Positions 33,830 to 43,572 are shown, counted from the first letter of the stretch. The stretch is DNA of 64,000 bases from an uncultured Paraprevotella sp. (GCA_910586505.1 CAJUGV010000002.1:1-64000), one strand, 5' to 3'. Numbers and translations: made by a program. Notes: a model not told the origin generated them from the letters alone.

Positions 33830-35194
33830 ATGATTAATATATATGAAGTATTGGAAACCAACAAGATGATCGATCAGGAGAATCTTGATGTGCGTACTAT
33901 TACAATGGGTATTAACTTATTGGATTGTATGGATTCTAATGTGGATGTGCTGTGTAGAAATGTTTATGAGAGAATCACGCGATTAGCTAAAAACCTTGTT
34001 AAGGTCGGAGAAGATATATCCAAAGAGTATGGAATACCTATCGTGAATAAGCGGGTATCCATTACTCCTATTTCTTTGGTTGGTGGGATGGCCTGTCGGG
34101 TACCGGAAGACTATGTGAAAATAGCTTATACGTTGGATCGTGCAGCCAAGGAATTAGGTATTAATTTTTTGGGAGGTTATTCTTCTATAGTTTCTAAAGG
34201 TATGACTCGTAGTGATGAATTGCTGATTCGTTCAATTCCGCAGGCATTGGCGGAGACAGAACGAATATGTAGTTCTGTGAATATAGGTTCTACAAAGACT
34301 GGTATCAATATGGATGCCGTGAAATTGATGGGAGAGATTATTTGTCAAACAGCAGAGCAAACAAAAGAAAAGGATTCTTTAGGATGTGCAAAGTTGGTTG
34401 TTTTATGCAATGCTCCTGATGATAATCCGTTCATGGCCGGTGCTTTTCATGGAGTATCCGAGGCAGATGCTATTATTAATGTAGGGGTAAGTGGTCCAGG
34501 GGTCGTGAAGCAAGCTTTAAGTCAGATACGCGGTGCTAGTTTTGAGGTACTTTGTGAGACTATAAAGCGTACAGCTTTTAAAATAACCCGCGTGGGGCAG
34601 CTGGTGGCTCAGGAGGCGTCTCGTCGTTTAGGAGTTCCATTTGGAATTATAGACCTTTCACTGGCGCCCACACCGGCCATAGGTGATAGTGTGGCGGAGA
34701 TATTGGAGGAAATAGGGCTTGAACGTGCCGGTGCTCCTGGCACTACAGCTGCATTGGCATTGTTAAATGATCAGGTAAAGAAAGGTGGTGTGATGGCTTC
34801 ATCGTATGTAGGTGGACTGAGTGGCGCTTTTATTCCAGTAAGTGAGGATCAAGGTATGATTGATGCTGTGGAATGTGGAGCGCTGACTTTGGAAAAATTA
34901 GAGGCTATGACTTGTGTATGTTCCGTAGGACTTGATATGATAGCCATTCCCGGTGACACGCCTGCTACTACTATTTCTGGTATTATAGCAGATGAAGCTG
35001 CAATAGGAATGGTGAATCAGAAAACGACAGCCGTACGTATTATTCCGGTAATTGGGAAAACAGTGGGAGATACTGTTGAGTTTGGAGGGCTTTTAGGATA
35101 TGCGCCGGTAATGCCAGTTAATTCTTTTGCTTGTAGTGACTTTATTAATCGTAAAGGGCGTATTCCAGCTCCTATACATAGTTTCAAGAACTGA
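33830..35194 (+). CDS. UPF0210 (DUF711) protein
   Basis: The 454-aa cytosolic protein fits the UPF0210/DUF711 family, structurally related to glycyl-radical-enzyme-like folds but without an established reaction. Recognisable blocks are DVRTITMGINLLDC, VNKRVSITPISLV, FLGGYSSIVSKGMT and SVGLDMIAIPGDTPATTISGIIADE. I start at ATG 33830, closest to the ACT gene; the longer frame overlaps that gene. Confidence 0.9.
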   Translation: MINIYEVLETNKMIDQENLDVRTITMGINLLDCMDSNVDVLCRNVYERITRLAKNLVKVGEDISKEYGIPIVNKRVSITPISLVGGMACRVPEDYVKIAYTLDRAAKELGINFLGGYSSIVSKGMTRSDELLIRSIPQALAETERICSSVNIGSTKTGINMDAVKLMGEIICQTAEQTKEKDSLGCAKLVVLCNAPDDNPFMAGAFHGVSEADAIINVGVSGPGVVKQALSQIRGASFEVLCETIKRTAFKITRVGQLVAQEASRRLGVPFGIIDLSLAPTPAIGDSVAEILEEIGLERAGAPGTTAALALLNDQVKKGGVMASSYVGGLSGAFIPVSEDQGMIDAVECGALTLEKLEAMTCVCSVGLDMIAIPGDTPATTISGIIADEAAIGMVNQKTTAVRIIPVIGKTVGDTVEFGGLLGYAPVMPVNSFACSDFINRKGRIPAPIHSFKN

Positions 35195-35214
35195 AAACTT
35201 TTTATAGTAAGATT

Positions 35215-35299
35215 AAACCATTCTTTGTTTCTTTAATATTCGTTTGCTCAGCCTGTATGATAGCTTTTCAAGCATAAAGGGAGAAACATAGAATGGTTT
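35215..35299. repeat. 18-bp imperfect inverted repeat, large stem-loop
   Basis: Positions 35215-35232 and 35282-35299 are complementary at 17 of 18 positions and enclose a 49-base loop. It begins 20 bases after the UPF0210 stop. There is no T-run after the right arm, so a simple terminator is doubtful; an 85-nt structured element or mini-transposon remnant is possible. The rest of the 35195-35430 gap holds only the promoter of the GH43 operon. Confidence 0.6.
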
Positions 35300-35391
35300 C
35301 GTTGCTTAAAGTTTATTGAAATCGGGAATATTTAGTCCGTATTATCCTAATGAAAGGCGATAAAATCCAATAAAAAAAAAACTCCTTTTCC

Positions 35392-35399
35392 TATCTTTG
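35392..35399 (+). promoter_or_regulatory. Promoter of the GH43-GH43-GH97 operon
   Basis: TATCTTTG matches TAnnTTTG, 31 bases before the first ATG of the operon. It is preceded by an A10 tract near 35372-35381. Confidence 0.6.
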
Positions 35400-35430
35400 C
35401 AATATTTAATTTAAAAAAAATATAGTAAAG

Positions 35431-36816
35431 ATGAGGAAGAGATATTGGAAAACAATAAATTTCAGTTTGTTTTTCTTAGTTGCATCGTCCCTTGAAGCTC
35501 AAGTGACTAATCCTTTTGGAAATGCGTTAGTACCGGATATGATTGCGGATGCTAGTATTCAGGTTATAGACGGAATGTTTTATTGTTATGCAACTACTGA
35601 TGGATATGGAAAAGGCTTGCATACCTCAGGGCCTCCTGTTGTATGGAAATCAAAGGATTTTGTGCATTGGAGTTTTGATGGGACTTATTTCCCTTCTGCT
35701 GTGAATGAGAAGTATTGGGCTCCTAGTAAGGCTATACATGTAAATGGGAAATATTACATATATCCTACTATTAACGGATATATGTATCCTGCTGTGGCGG
35801 AGCATCCTGATGGTCCTTTTAAATTAGCTCGCGGAGAAGATAAGTTTTATAAGCCTTTTACAGGTTCCACTTTGTTGCAGACGAAGAATCCAGGTGGTAT
35901 AGATGCTGAAGTATTTGTGGATGATGACGGGCAGGCTTACGTTTTTTGGGGACGCAGAAATGCGGCGAAGTTGGCTTCAGATATGGTTACAGTGGATTCT
36001 GTCATTCATTCTATTCCGACACCTCAAAAGACATATTCGGAAGGACCTATATTTTTCAAGCGTAAGGGGATTTACTATTATCTTTATACGATAGGAGGAG
36101 ATGAGAGATATCAGTACTATTATGTGATGAGCAGAGTATCTCCTTTGGGGCCTTATGAATATCCGAAAGATGATCTTGTTTCTACTACGAATTATGAACG
36201 CGGAGTGTTCGGTCCTGGACATGGTTGTGTTTTTAATACGGATGATGATCATTATTACTTTGCTTTTTTGGAATTTGGTCGTAGAAGTACCAATCGTCAA
36301 ACGTATGTGAATAAATTAGAGTTTAATGAGGATGGAACGATTCGTCAGGTGGAGGTAAGTTTGGATGGTGTGGGTGCTTTACGGAAAGTAAAGCAAAGAA
36401 AAGTTATAAAGCCTGATACCGTTTATGTTTCCAGTACGGCTTCTCCTATGTACATTAAGCACAATCAAGATACGTTATGCCAACGTACAGAATATTTCGT
36501 GCCTTCTTTTGCGGTTGACGGTTCAAACGGTTCTCGGTGGATGGCCGCTGAAAGTGATAAGGAGCAATGGATTGTGGCAGATTTAGGAAAACCTAAGAAG
36601 ATACGTCAAAGTGAAGTTTATTTTGTACGTCCGACAGCTGGACATGCTTATTTGTTGGAAGGATCTTCTGACGGTAAGGTGTGGCAGAAATGTGGAGGAC
36701 ATGAGGATGTGCATATGAAATCACCACATACGGATGATGTAAATAAGAAATATAGATTTCTTAGAATCAAGATAACTGAGGGTATTGCAGGAATCTGGGA
36801 ATGGAACATATATTAA
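35431..36816 (+). CDS. GH43 glycosidase with C-terminal discoidin-like module
   Basis: This 461-aa exported enzyme has a signal peptide (about 1-23, ending LEAQ). The GH43 five-blade propeller (about 25-320) shows the inverting-enzyme carboxylates: base Asp in MIADAS (about D40), the pKa-modulating Asp in GGIDAEVFVDDDG and acid Glu in YSEGPIF. A C-terminal F5/8-like domain (about 345-461) probably binds carbohydrate. GH43 members act on arabinose, xylose or galactose linkages; the exact substrate is not readable. First gene of a three-enzyme operon. Confidence 0.9.
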   Translation: MRKRYWKTINFSLFFLVASSLEAQVTNPFGNALVPDMIADASIQVIDGMFYCYATTDGYGKGLHTSGPPVVWKSKDFVHWSFDGTYFPSAVNEKYWAPSKAIHVNGKYYIYPTINGYMYPAVAEHPDGPFKLARGEDKFYKPFTGSTLLQTKNPGGIDAEVFVDDDGQAYVFWGRRNAAKLASDMVTVDSVIHSIPTPQKTYSEGPIFFKRKGIYYYLYTIGGDERYQYYYVMSRVSPLGPYEYPKDDLVSTTNYERGVFGPGHGCVFNTDDDHYYFAFLEFGRRSTNRQTYVNKLEFNEDGTIRQVEVSLDGVGALRKVKQRKVIKPDTVYVSSTASPMYIKHNQDTLCQRTEYFVPSFAVDGSNGSRWMAAESDKEQWIVADLGKPKKIRQSEVYFVRPTAGHAYLLEGSSDGKVWQKCGGHEDVHMKSPHTDDVNKKYRFLRIKITEGIAGIWEWNIY

Positions 36817-36834
36817 TTAAAGAAAGAATATATA

Positions 36835-38415
36835 ATGAGATTTTTATGGACGATAATTCTGGCGACAGGATTGAGCGGTGTACTCAAGGGACAGTCGGTA
36901 AAGTGGGGAGAATGGACCTGCAACGGGGATTGTGGTAACGGGACCTATGTGAATCCGATTATTCCGTCTGATTATAGTGATATAGATTGCATTAGGGTCG
37001 GTGATGATTATTATGCTATTTCTTCAACATTTCAGTTTTCTCCCGGAATGACAATTCTGCATTCCAAGGATCTTGTAAATTGGGAGATTTGTGGAAACGC
37101 ATTGGAAGACCTGACGCAAATCGGTGAGCATTTGAACTGGACACGTATGAACCGTTATGGTCGTGGAGTCTGGGCCGGTACGCTGCGTTATCATGATAAT
37201 CGTTTTTATTTGTTTTTCGGGACACCAGATGAAGGCTATTTTATGACTTCAGCCGCTCGTCCTGAAGGGCCATGGGAGCCGTTGGTCTGTCTTTTGGCTG
37301 AGAAAGGTTGGGATGATTGTACTGCAATATGGGATAATAATGGAAAGGCATACTTTGCCGGAACACATTTTGCAGACGGATATAAAACTTATCTGTTTAA
37401 GATGTCAACTGATGGGAAGAGTATTGATCGTAAGTCTGCTGTTCTTATTAATGAAGGCAATCATCGTGAAGCCAGTAAATTAATAAAAGTAGGCAGGTGG
37501 TATTATTTGGTTTTTAGTGAACATAAGAACGGGATCGGGCGTTATGTTATGGCAAAGCGTGCTAAAAAAGTAACAGGCCCTTACAAGGAAGAACGGCAAT
37601 TGGCCTTGCCCAGCGTAGAGGCAATGGAACCTAATCAGGGGGGTATTGTATTAGGGCGTGATAATAAGTGGTACTTCCTTACACATCATGGTTCGGGACG
37701 ATGGGATGGACGTGTTGTAAGTCTTCTTCCGGTTACATGGGTCGAAGAATGGCCTCTGATAGGTGAGGTAACTCCGGAGGGAATCGGTACTATGAAATGG
37801 GATGGGAACATGCCTTTCATAACGGAAGAAAAGTTGAGTATTCAGCGTAGCGATGATTTTGACAATAAGCAGTTGGCATCCCAGTGGCAGTGGAATTATC
37901 AGCCTAGGAAAGAGTTTTTCTCATTGGATGAACGTCCAGGATGGTTGAGACTGAAAGCTTTTCGTCCGTTGGCGAGCAACCGTTTGTTAAAAGCCGGTAA
38001 CACACTTACACAAAGAACATTCAGAGGCCAATTTAATGATGTAGTGATTAAAATGGATATTTCCCAAATGGAGGATGGGCAGAAAGCTGGTCTTTGCCAT
38101 TTTTCCTCACAACATTCGGCTATTGGCGTGGTGAAAGAGGGCGGTGTGTGTGTTATAGAATATCGTGTGAACGATAAAACTACGCAAGGCCGTCAAATAA
38201 AATCCGATTATATTTGGTTCAGAACTCAATGGGGACAGGATGGTAAGTCACAGTATTATTATAGTTTGGATGGAGATAATTTCCATTCTTTTGGCGAACC
38301 GTATCAGATGGTTTGGGGAAACTATCGTGGCGACCGTATCGGAATCTATTGTTTTAACGATAAGAGTGATAAGGGATTCGTGGATGTGGATTATTGTCAT
38401 TATGAATTAAAATAA
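36835..38415 (+). CDS. GH43 glycosidase with C-terminal beta-sandwich
   Basis: This 526-aa exported enzyme has a signal peptide (about 1-20). The catalytic domain (about 38-325) shows the base Asp in YSDIDCIRVGDDYY and a CTAIWDNNGKAYFAG block at the modulating carboxylate; the acid Glu is in EASKLIK. The C-terminal 190 residues form a beta-xylosidase-type concanavalin-like sandwich. The organisation suggests a GH43_12-like alpha-L-arabinofuranosidase or beta-xylosidase. The start is 18 bases after the previous stop, so it is cotranscribed. Confidence 0.88.
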   Translation: MRFLWTIILATGLSGVLKGQSVKWGEWTCNGDCGNGTYVNPIIPSDYSDIDCIRVGDDYYAISSTFQFSPGMTILHSKDLVNWEICGNALEDLTQIGEHLNWTRMNRYGRGVWAGTLRYHDNRFYLFFGTPDEGYFMTSAARPEGPWEPLVCLLAEKGWDDCTAIWDNNGKAYFAGTHFADGYKTYLFKMSTDGKSIDRKSAVLINEGNHREASKLIKVGRWYYLVFSEHKNGIGRYVMAKRAKKVTGPYKEERQLALPSVEAMEPNQGGIVLGRDNKWYFLTHHGSGRWDGRVVSLLPVTWVEEWPLIGEVTPEGIGTMKWDGNMPFITEEKLSIQRSDDFDNKQLASQWQWNYQPRKEFFSLDERPGWLRLKAFRPLASNRLLKAGNTLTQRTFRGQFNDVVIKMDISQMEDGQKAGLCHFSSQHSAIGVVKEGGVCVIEYRVNDKTTQGRQIKSDYIWFRTQWGQDGKSQYYYSLDGDNFHSFGEPYQMVWGNYRGDRIGIYCFNDKSDKGFVDVDYCHYELK

Positions 38416-38431
38416 CTTTTTTACAATAAAT

Positions 38432-40321
38432 ATGAATAATGCATTAAGAACGGCGGGATTGATGATGTTTGCTTTGTATGCATTTTGTTGTCAGCTAAAA
38501 GGAAATATCGTATCGCCTAACGGAAAATTGAAAGTTATCATAGAGTCATCCAAGTCCGATGTTTATGGAGGTGTTTCTTTCTCTGTAGATTATGAAGGAA
38601 AACGTATGTTATCTCGAACTGCTCTCGGATTGGAAACAAATAAACAGCAATGGACAGATAACATGAAGTTAAAGTCTGTGTCCAAAGCTAGACGCATTAC
38701 TGATGATTACCGTATGGTGACGGGAAAACGAAGTCACTGCAGAAACAGAGCTACGGAGCAAGTGTATTCATTTGTAAACAGGGACGGACAGAATATGGAT
38801 GTGACGTTCAGGGTATATGATGATGGAATTGCTTTTCAATATGGGATTAATGCGGCCGAAGCCGAAGAGCAACTCCTTGGTGAGCATACGACGTATATTA
38901 TTCCGCAACAGGCCAAAAGGTGGATGCAGTCATATAGTGTGGGGTATGAAGGTTTTTATCCGCTAGCCAATGCTGGAACGCCAGCTGAATCACATAAAAT
39001 GAACAAGTGGGGCTATCCTGCTCTTGTTGAATTGCAGGAATCTGTTTTTTTGTTGGTGACAGAGGCTAATATTAGACGGGGACATTGTGGCTCATTTCTA
39101 TATAATGGCGAGGACGGAGATGTTTATAAGGTTGGATTATCTAATAAACAGCTTTCGGTTCAAGGTGAGTGGGTGTCTCCTTGGAGATTGCTTATCATGG
39201 GTAACCTTTCTGATGTAGTGGAGTCTACATTAGTAACCGATGTTTCAGACCCTTCAGTTATAAAGAACGTAGATTGGATAAATCCAGGTCCAGTGTCGTG
39301 GGTGTATTGGGCTTATAATCATGGCTCTAAGGATTACCAAACTGTAAAAGAGTATATAGATTTGGCAGTGACTATGAAATGGCCTTATAATCTGATAGAT
39401 TGGGAGTGGGATGTCATGGCAAACGGCGGTGGAGTAGAAGATGCTATAAAATATGCCCATAAACATAATGTAAAGTCTCTGTTATGGTATAATTCAAGTA
39501 CGCAGTGGCTCGCTCCGAAACCTTTATATCGTTTAAATAAGCGTGAGAATCGGGAAAAAGAGTATAAGTGGTTGAGTGATTTGGGAGTCGCTGGAATCAA
39601 GGTGGACTTTTTTGCAGATGACAGTGTGGCTATGATAGATTATTATATAGATCTTCTTGAAGATGCTGCTAAATACAAACTGCTTGTAAATTTCCATGGC
39701 GCTACGATTCCACGCGGATGGCAACGCACTTATCCAAACTTGATGTCTTACGAAGCTGTATATGGAGCGGAGTGGTACAATAATAAGCCGATTTTGACGG
39801 AGAAGGCTGCTGTACATAATGCCACCTTGCCTTTTACTCGAAATGTGATAGGCTCTATGGATTATACTCCAGGTACATTCTCCGATTCCCAACATCCTCA
39901 TATCACTTCTCATGGACATGAACTGGCCCTGCCTGTTTTGTTTGAATCGGCATTACAGCATATGCCGGATAGGCCTTCTGCATATTATAGTTTACCTGAG
40001 CCGGTGAAAAGACTGTTATCCGGATTGCCGACAGCTTGGGATGATACAAAGTTACTGGGTGGATATCCCGGAGTGGAGGTTGTGATGGCACGCCGAAAGG
40101 GGGATATATGGTATATAGCAGGAGTTAATGGAACCAATGAAGCCAAAACTTTGAGCGTGCCTCTGCAATCTATTGCAAAAAAAGGAAAGAAGATTTCCAT
40201 ATTTATGGATGGTAAGACGCAGCGGAGCTTCTCTATTAAAGAGAATATTCCACTTCCGAAAAATCGTATACTTACTGTTGACTGTTTGCCGAGAGGTGGA
40301 TTTGTGGCAGTGATTAAATAG
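38432..40321 (+). CDS. GH97 glycosidase, retaining type
   Basis: This 629-aa exported enzyme has a signal peptide (about 1-25). GH97 includes inverting alpha-glucosidases and retaining alpha-galactosidases or beta-L-arabinopyranosidases. Here the barrel has an Asp in the nucleophile position (AGIKVDFFADD) and a Glu in PNLMSYEAVYGAEW as acid/base, the retaining set. With two GH43 neighbours, release of terminal alpha-galactose or beta-L-arabinopyranose from an arabinose-rich glycan is the likeliest role. It is the last gene of the operon, 16 bases after the second GH43. Confidence 0.9.
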   Translation: MNNALRTAGLMMFALYAFCCQLKGNIVSPNGKLKVIIESSKSDVYGGVSFSVDYEGKRMLSRTALGLETNKQQWTDNMKLKSVSKARRITDDYRMVTGKRSHCRNRATEQVYSFVNRDGQNMDVTFRVYDDGIAFQYGINAAEAEEQLLGEHTTYIIPQQAKRWMQSYSVGYEGFYPLANAGTPAESHKMNKWGYPALVELQESVFLLVTEANIRRGHCGSFLYNGEDGDVYKVGLSNKQLSVQGEWVSPWRLLIMGNLSDVVESTLVTDVSDPSVIKNVDWINPGPVSWVYWAYNHGSKDYQTVKEYIDLAVTMKWPYNLIDWEWDVMANGGGVEDAIKYAHKHNVKSLLWYNSSTQWLAPKPLYRLNKRENREKEYKWLSDLGVAGIKVDFFADDSVAMIDYYIDLLEDAAKYKLLVNFHGATIPRGWQRTYPNLMSYEAVYGAEWYNNKPILTEKAAVHNATLPFTRNVIGSMDYTPGTFSDSQHPHITSHGHELALPVLFESALQHMPDRPSAYYSLPEPVKRLLSGLPTAWDDTKLLGGYPGVEVVMARRKGDIWYIAGVNGTNEAKTLSVPLQSIAKKGKKISIFMDGKTQRSFSIKENIPLPKNRILTVDCLPRGGFVAVIK

Positions 40322-40342
40322 GAGACGGTTTTCTATTATCTG

Positions 40343-40396
40343 TATAAAAATCAAGCCTGAAGCAGATTAGAATCTGCTTCAGGCTTGATTTTTATA
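40343..40396. terminator. Bidirectional terminator, 26-bp perfect stem
   Basis: Arms 40343-40368 and 40371-40396 are perfectly complementary with an AG turn, A5/T5 near the base. It separates the GH operon from the convergent DUF3298 gene. Confidence 0.95.
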
Positions 40397-40423
40397 TTAA
40401 TATTGTACTTAGAGTTTTTGCTA

Positions 40424-41290
40424 TTATTGAGGTATTAAACTGAATGTGCGGGCTAAAGAGTCGGTAGTGCTTTCAATAAGTGGTTTCATCGTTACCGTGA
40501 AGAGAGATTGCAACGAATCGTAGGGGATTGTACATGTAGGCATACCACTTGCGTACGGTGCTATCTCATATTGCTGGTAGATAAACTGCACTCCGTTGGG
40601 TCTGAATATGGGAGGAGTAATTGGCAGTGGGAAAGAATAGTATGCGCTCTTGTCCAATAGCATTGAATAGAACTCTTCATCTGTTTTGACTGTGAAATAT
40701 TTCCTTTTCAGATCATTCTTAATCATGCTGCGCAATTGTTCTTTACTTTCAGATGTGAACATATCCCAACCGAAACGGCGTCCGTCTGATTTGCGGAATA
40801 CCATACCGGTCAGGCTTTCCCCACCATGTGCGCCCCCCATGTATTCATATATATTAGAGGTATAACTGATGAATTTTTCTGTTTCCAATACTCGTTTGAA
40901 TTGTGCATAGTAAGTTGATTGACTCATTGCCGTATTTTCACCGAACTCGGCAATGTCACTTTTTATCTGTTTTGCGCGTTCTTTGCCGTAATATTCTATC
41001 ATATTTTGACCGTCGCTAAGATTGCCGTCATATGTACCGCCTAACTCTTCGTTCATCCATTCCTGAATGTTACGGATTACCGCGTTTGAACCGTCTGTGG
41101 GATATGTGGCTGAGATTTTGCATCCCTCAGCCGAGGCTTTTTCTTCCCACGATATGTCTTCTGTTTCTATTGCTTGTTTTTCGTTAGCAGAGTGGTCGGT
41201 TTTCGGGTGGCAGGCTGTCAGCCCTAAAGCTATAAAACAGAGAGAGGCTATGCCTGCTCTATTTTGAAGTGAGTAGATTCTCTTTTTCAT
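40424..41290 (-). CDS. DUF3298/RsiV-like lipoprotein
   Basis: This 288-aa lipoprotein has lipobox ALGLTAC (Cys about 27). The body resembles DUF4163/DUF3298 (RsiV family) with the YMGGAHGGE motif followed by a region near FGWDMFTSESKEQL. RsiV-type domains bind lysozyme or related ligands in other bacteria, but the Bacteroidales proteins are uncharacterised. It is probably an envelope protein. It sits alone, 95 bases from the DUF2264 gene on the same strand. Confidence 0.8.
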   Translation of the reverse strand: MKKRIYSLQNRAGIASLCFIALGLTACHPKTDHSANEKQAIETEDISWEEKASAEGCKISATYPTDGSNAVIRNIQEWMNEELGGTYDGNLSDGQNMIEYYGKERAKQIKSDIAEFGENTAMSQSTYYAQFKRVLETEKFISYTSNIYEYMGGAHGGESLTGMVFRKSDGRRFGWDMFTSESKEQLRSMIKNDLKRKYFTVKTDEEFYSMLLDKSAYYSFPLPITPPIFRPNGVQFIYQQYEIAPYASGMPTCTIPYDSLQSLFTVTMKPLIESTTDSLARTFSLIPQ

Positions 41291-41318
41291 AAGTCTTTTC
41301 TTTTAGTAAATGTATAAC

Positions 41319-41326
41319 CAAAATTA
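41319..41326 (-). promoter_or_regulatory. Promoter of the DUF3298 lipoprotein
   Basis: TAATTTTG on the minus strand matches TAnnTTTG, 28 bases before the ATG. Confidence 0.55.
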
Positions 41327-41385
41327 CACCTTTATTTCTAGTCACAATAACTTTTTCAGGTAAAAACTGTTAAGTTGCTGAATAT

Positions 41386-43401
41386 TCAGAATTTCACCTG
41401 TTTTACGCTACGGTCTGCAAATATAATGTCTATGGTATTGTTGTCTTCAGATATTTGTATGGATTTTACAGGTGTAAGTTCTTTTTTAGTGAATGTTTTT
41501 TTTCCTTTTTTCCAAAGTAGCAAGGTTGCGAAAATTTTCTCCGTGTTCACCTTACTTTCGTTCATGATAAGACCACAACGGTGACTTATAGGGTGAAGTC
41601 CTTCTGGTTGCATGACTAAGGTGGTATCCCATCCGGCTAAAGGTATCATGGCTAAGCGATATTCTCCATTATTAAGAATGGTGGCGTTCTTCATCTTGAT
41701 AGATTCTTCTTTTTTAATCGGTTGGTCATTGATTTCTGGCAGAGTGTAATGTCCAAGCCGGACAGTTGTTGAAACTGGGGTCGTTATTTTATCTATGCGC
41801 AACACTCCACTGGGAAGAGGAATATCTGCCAGTTTGTATTTTATTTTACGGTTTGTTTCCAGTTCGGCGTCACGGCGATATATGCCATCTTCAAAGCTTT
41901 TAAATGTATAAAGTCGTAGGACCTCCCATTGGTTTTTGTCGTTTAATGTGGCATAATTCATTGATACTTCTCCGTTTGTACCGTCTGCCATCCATGGAAA
42001 TTCCGTGTGGTAAGCCAATTTGTTATAGTTTTCCGAACTTCGGAATTTTTGCCAGTCGTCGGCAACTTTCTCATGACACCATGAACGCATTTCAGCTCCT
42101 CCGCAGTCTGGGTAGTCTGTGATAAGTAAATTGGTCGCAGGTTGGAATTTATTATATACATGACCTTTTCGGAATTCTTTTTTCCATGGACCGTTATTTT
42201 CTCGTGCAGTCCAAAATGGATTATCGGGTGGAAGGAGCAGACTGAGAAAAGCCTTTCCGCACCAATATACGCTACCTCGGCAACTGTAAATCTGTACAGC
42301 CGGCGCGAAAGTGCCGTAGAAGCCAAGAGTCGGAACATTATCCTTCAGGAAATTGGTATTTTGTAGGAATTGTAACAAGGTGGATGATGCTATGCGGCGC
42401 ATCCAGCCGTAATTAATAGTATTGTCTTTTTCATAACCTAGTAAAGCGAGCGGTACTACTGCTCCGAAACGGTAAGGAATACTGCGTCCCCACATATTCA
42501 TCTTGCCCTCAGCACTAAACATATATGGATAGTTGTCGACTAAGTCGTGTTGGTTTTTCATAAATTGCATGGCATATTCGGGGTAAAAATGTCCGTACAT
42601 TTGTGCCCAAATGGGGCCATACATCTGAAAAGCCCACATACTGTAATAGTCATATGCCGGTGCATCATTATACCATCCTTCACCACGATACAGTTGAAGA
42701 ATTTTTTTCAAATTCTCTTCCATGCGAGCATCGTTCACTGCATAGCCTTGTTCCTTAAAGAAACTGATTACAAAAACATTAAAAAACATCCAGTTGGAAC
42801 CGATAGTCGGGCCGTTTCCATAGCTTAGCATAGTGGCTGCAAGGCGGTCTTTCTGCTCTTGTGTGAGTGGCTCCCAAAGTTCGTTTTTTGCTACGGATAG
42901 TGAGATAGCCAATGCACCGAACTCTACCAGAATCTGGCTTGGCCCACCGGTGCGGTGAGGGATGAAACTCGGACTGTCTGGACGGATAAGATTGAGTAAC
43001 TGATGTCGGTAATAGTCGGCTACTTTGATTCCGTTCAGGGTAAGATCCGGTTTTTCCCTCAGCAAAGGAGCTGCTATGAATAAAGTGCGGCAGAAACCTT
43101 CCAATTTGGCAGTGGGCACTTGCCCCTCATTATTGGGATAGGTTTTGTCGAGTTGTTTAGGAAAATACATAGGGTCATCCAATGTACGGATATAAGTGAA
43201 CGCTCCGCTCAATAAATATTCAGCGGCATCCATCCAACTCTGACGTGTCATGCCTGTATATGGGCTGAGACTGAAATCCGGATGGGAGATGGTGAAAGTC
43301 TGTTCTATAGAGTGGGTTGGAGTCGCTACTTGTCCTATAACCGTGGTTGAACCTGCGAGTGATGCAGTTAGTAGAAAGATTTTTAGATATTGCTTTTTCA
43401 T
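41386..43401 (-). CDS. DUF2264 protein (GH154-type beta-glucuronidase candidate)
   Basis: This 671-aa exported protein has a signal peptide (about 1-23). The N-terminal two-thirds is an (alpha/alpha) barrel of DUF2264 type with blocks AKLEGFCRTLFIAAPL, SNWMFFNVFV and DAPAYDYYSMWAFQMYGP; a beta-rich domain follows. A DUF2264 member of B. thetaiotaomicron is the founder of GH154, an exo-beta-glucuronidase on arabinogalactan proteins. Assigning that activity here is inference by family. It is close to the GH43/GH97 operon but transcribed towards it. Confidence 0.85.
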   Translation of the reverse strand: MKKQYLKIFLLTASLAGSTTVIGQVATPTHSIEQTFTISHPDFSLSPYTGMTRQSWMDAAEYLLSGAFTYIRTLDDPMYFPKQLDKTYPNNEGQVPTAKLEGFCRTLFIAAPLLREKPDLTLNGIKVADYYRHQLLNLIRPDSPSFIPHRTGGPSQILVEFGALAISLSVAKNELWEPLTQEQKDRLAATMLSYGNGPTIGSNWMFFNVFVISFFKEQGYAVNDARMEENLKKILQLYRGEGWYNDAPAYDYYSMWAFQMYGPIWAQMYGHFYPEYAMQFMKNQHDLVDNYPYMFSAEGKMNMWGRSIPYRFGAVVPLALLGYEKDNTINYGWMRRIASSTLLQFLQNTNFLKDNVPTLGFYGTFAPAVQIYSCRGSVYWCGKAFLSLLLPPDNPFWTARENNGPWKKEFRKGHVYNKFQPATNLLITDYPDCGGAEMRSWCHEKVADDWQKFRSSENYNKLAYHTEFPWMADGTNGEVSMNYATLNDKNQWEVLRLYTFKSFEDGIYRRDAELETNRKIKYKLADIPLPSGVLRIDKITTPVSTTVRLGHYTLPEINDQPIKKEESIKMKNATILNNGEYRLAMIPLAGWDTTLVMQPEGLHPISHRCGLIMNESKVNTEKIFATLLLWKKGKKTFTKKELTPVKSIQISEDNNTIDIIFADRSVKQVKF

Positions 43402-43436
43402 TCAAGTATTGTTTTGATTGGTTTTTCGATTCACCC

Positions 43437-43444
43437 AAAGGTAC
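43437..43444 (-). promoter_or_regulatory. Promoter of the DUF2264 gene
   Basis: TACCTTTG on the minus strand matches TAnnTTTG, 35 bases before the ATG. Confidence 0.6.
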
Positions 43445-43534
43445 AAAAAAATTATGTATGGTATTGAATATCTTTGAAAATATTGTGTGAAGTAATAAAT
43501 AATGTTATTATACCCCCTTTTTCTTATGGAAAAG

Positions 43535-43566
43535 TTTGGGAGTGTTCCAGGAATACAGTACATTTG
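43535..43566 (+). promoter_or_regulatory. Consensus promoter in an intergenic region
   Basis: TTTG (43535-43538) and TACATTTG (43559-43566) are spaced by 20 bases, a full Bacteroides promoter. No credible protein gene follows within 500 bases, only a terminator hairpin at 43604-43632. Confidence 0.75.
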
Positions 43567-43572
43567 CAATGT

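Noticed and set aside
35215..35299. Integron attC site
   Set aside because: The arms lack the conserved attC core sequences and no integrase is present.
35431..43401. Classical polysaccharide utilization locus
   Set aside because: No SusC/SusD-like pair, hybrid two-component sensor or ECF sigma/anti-sigma pair is present.
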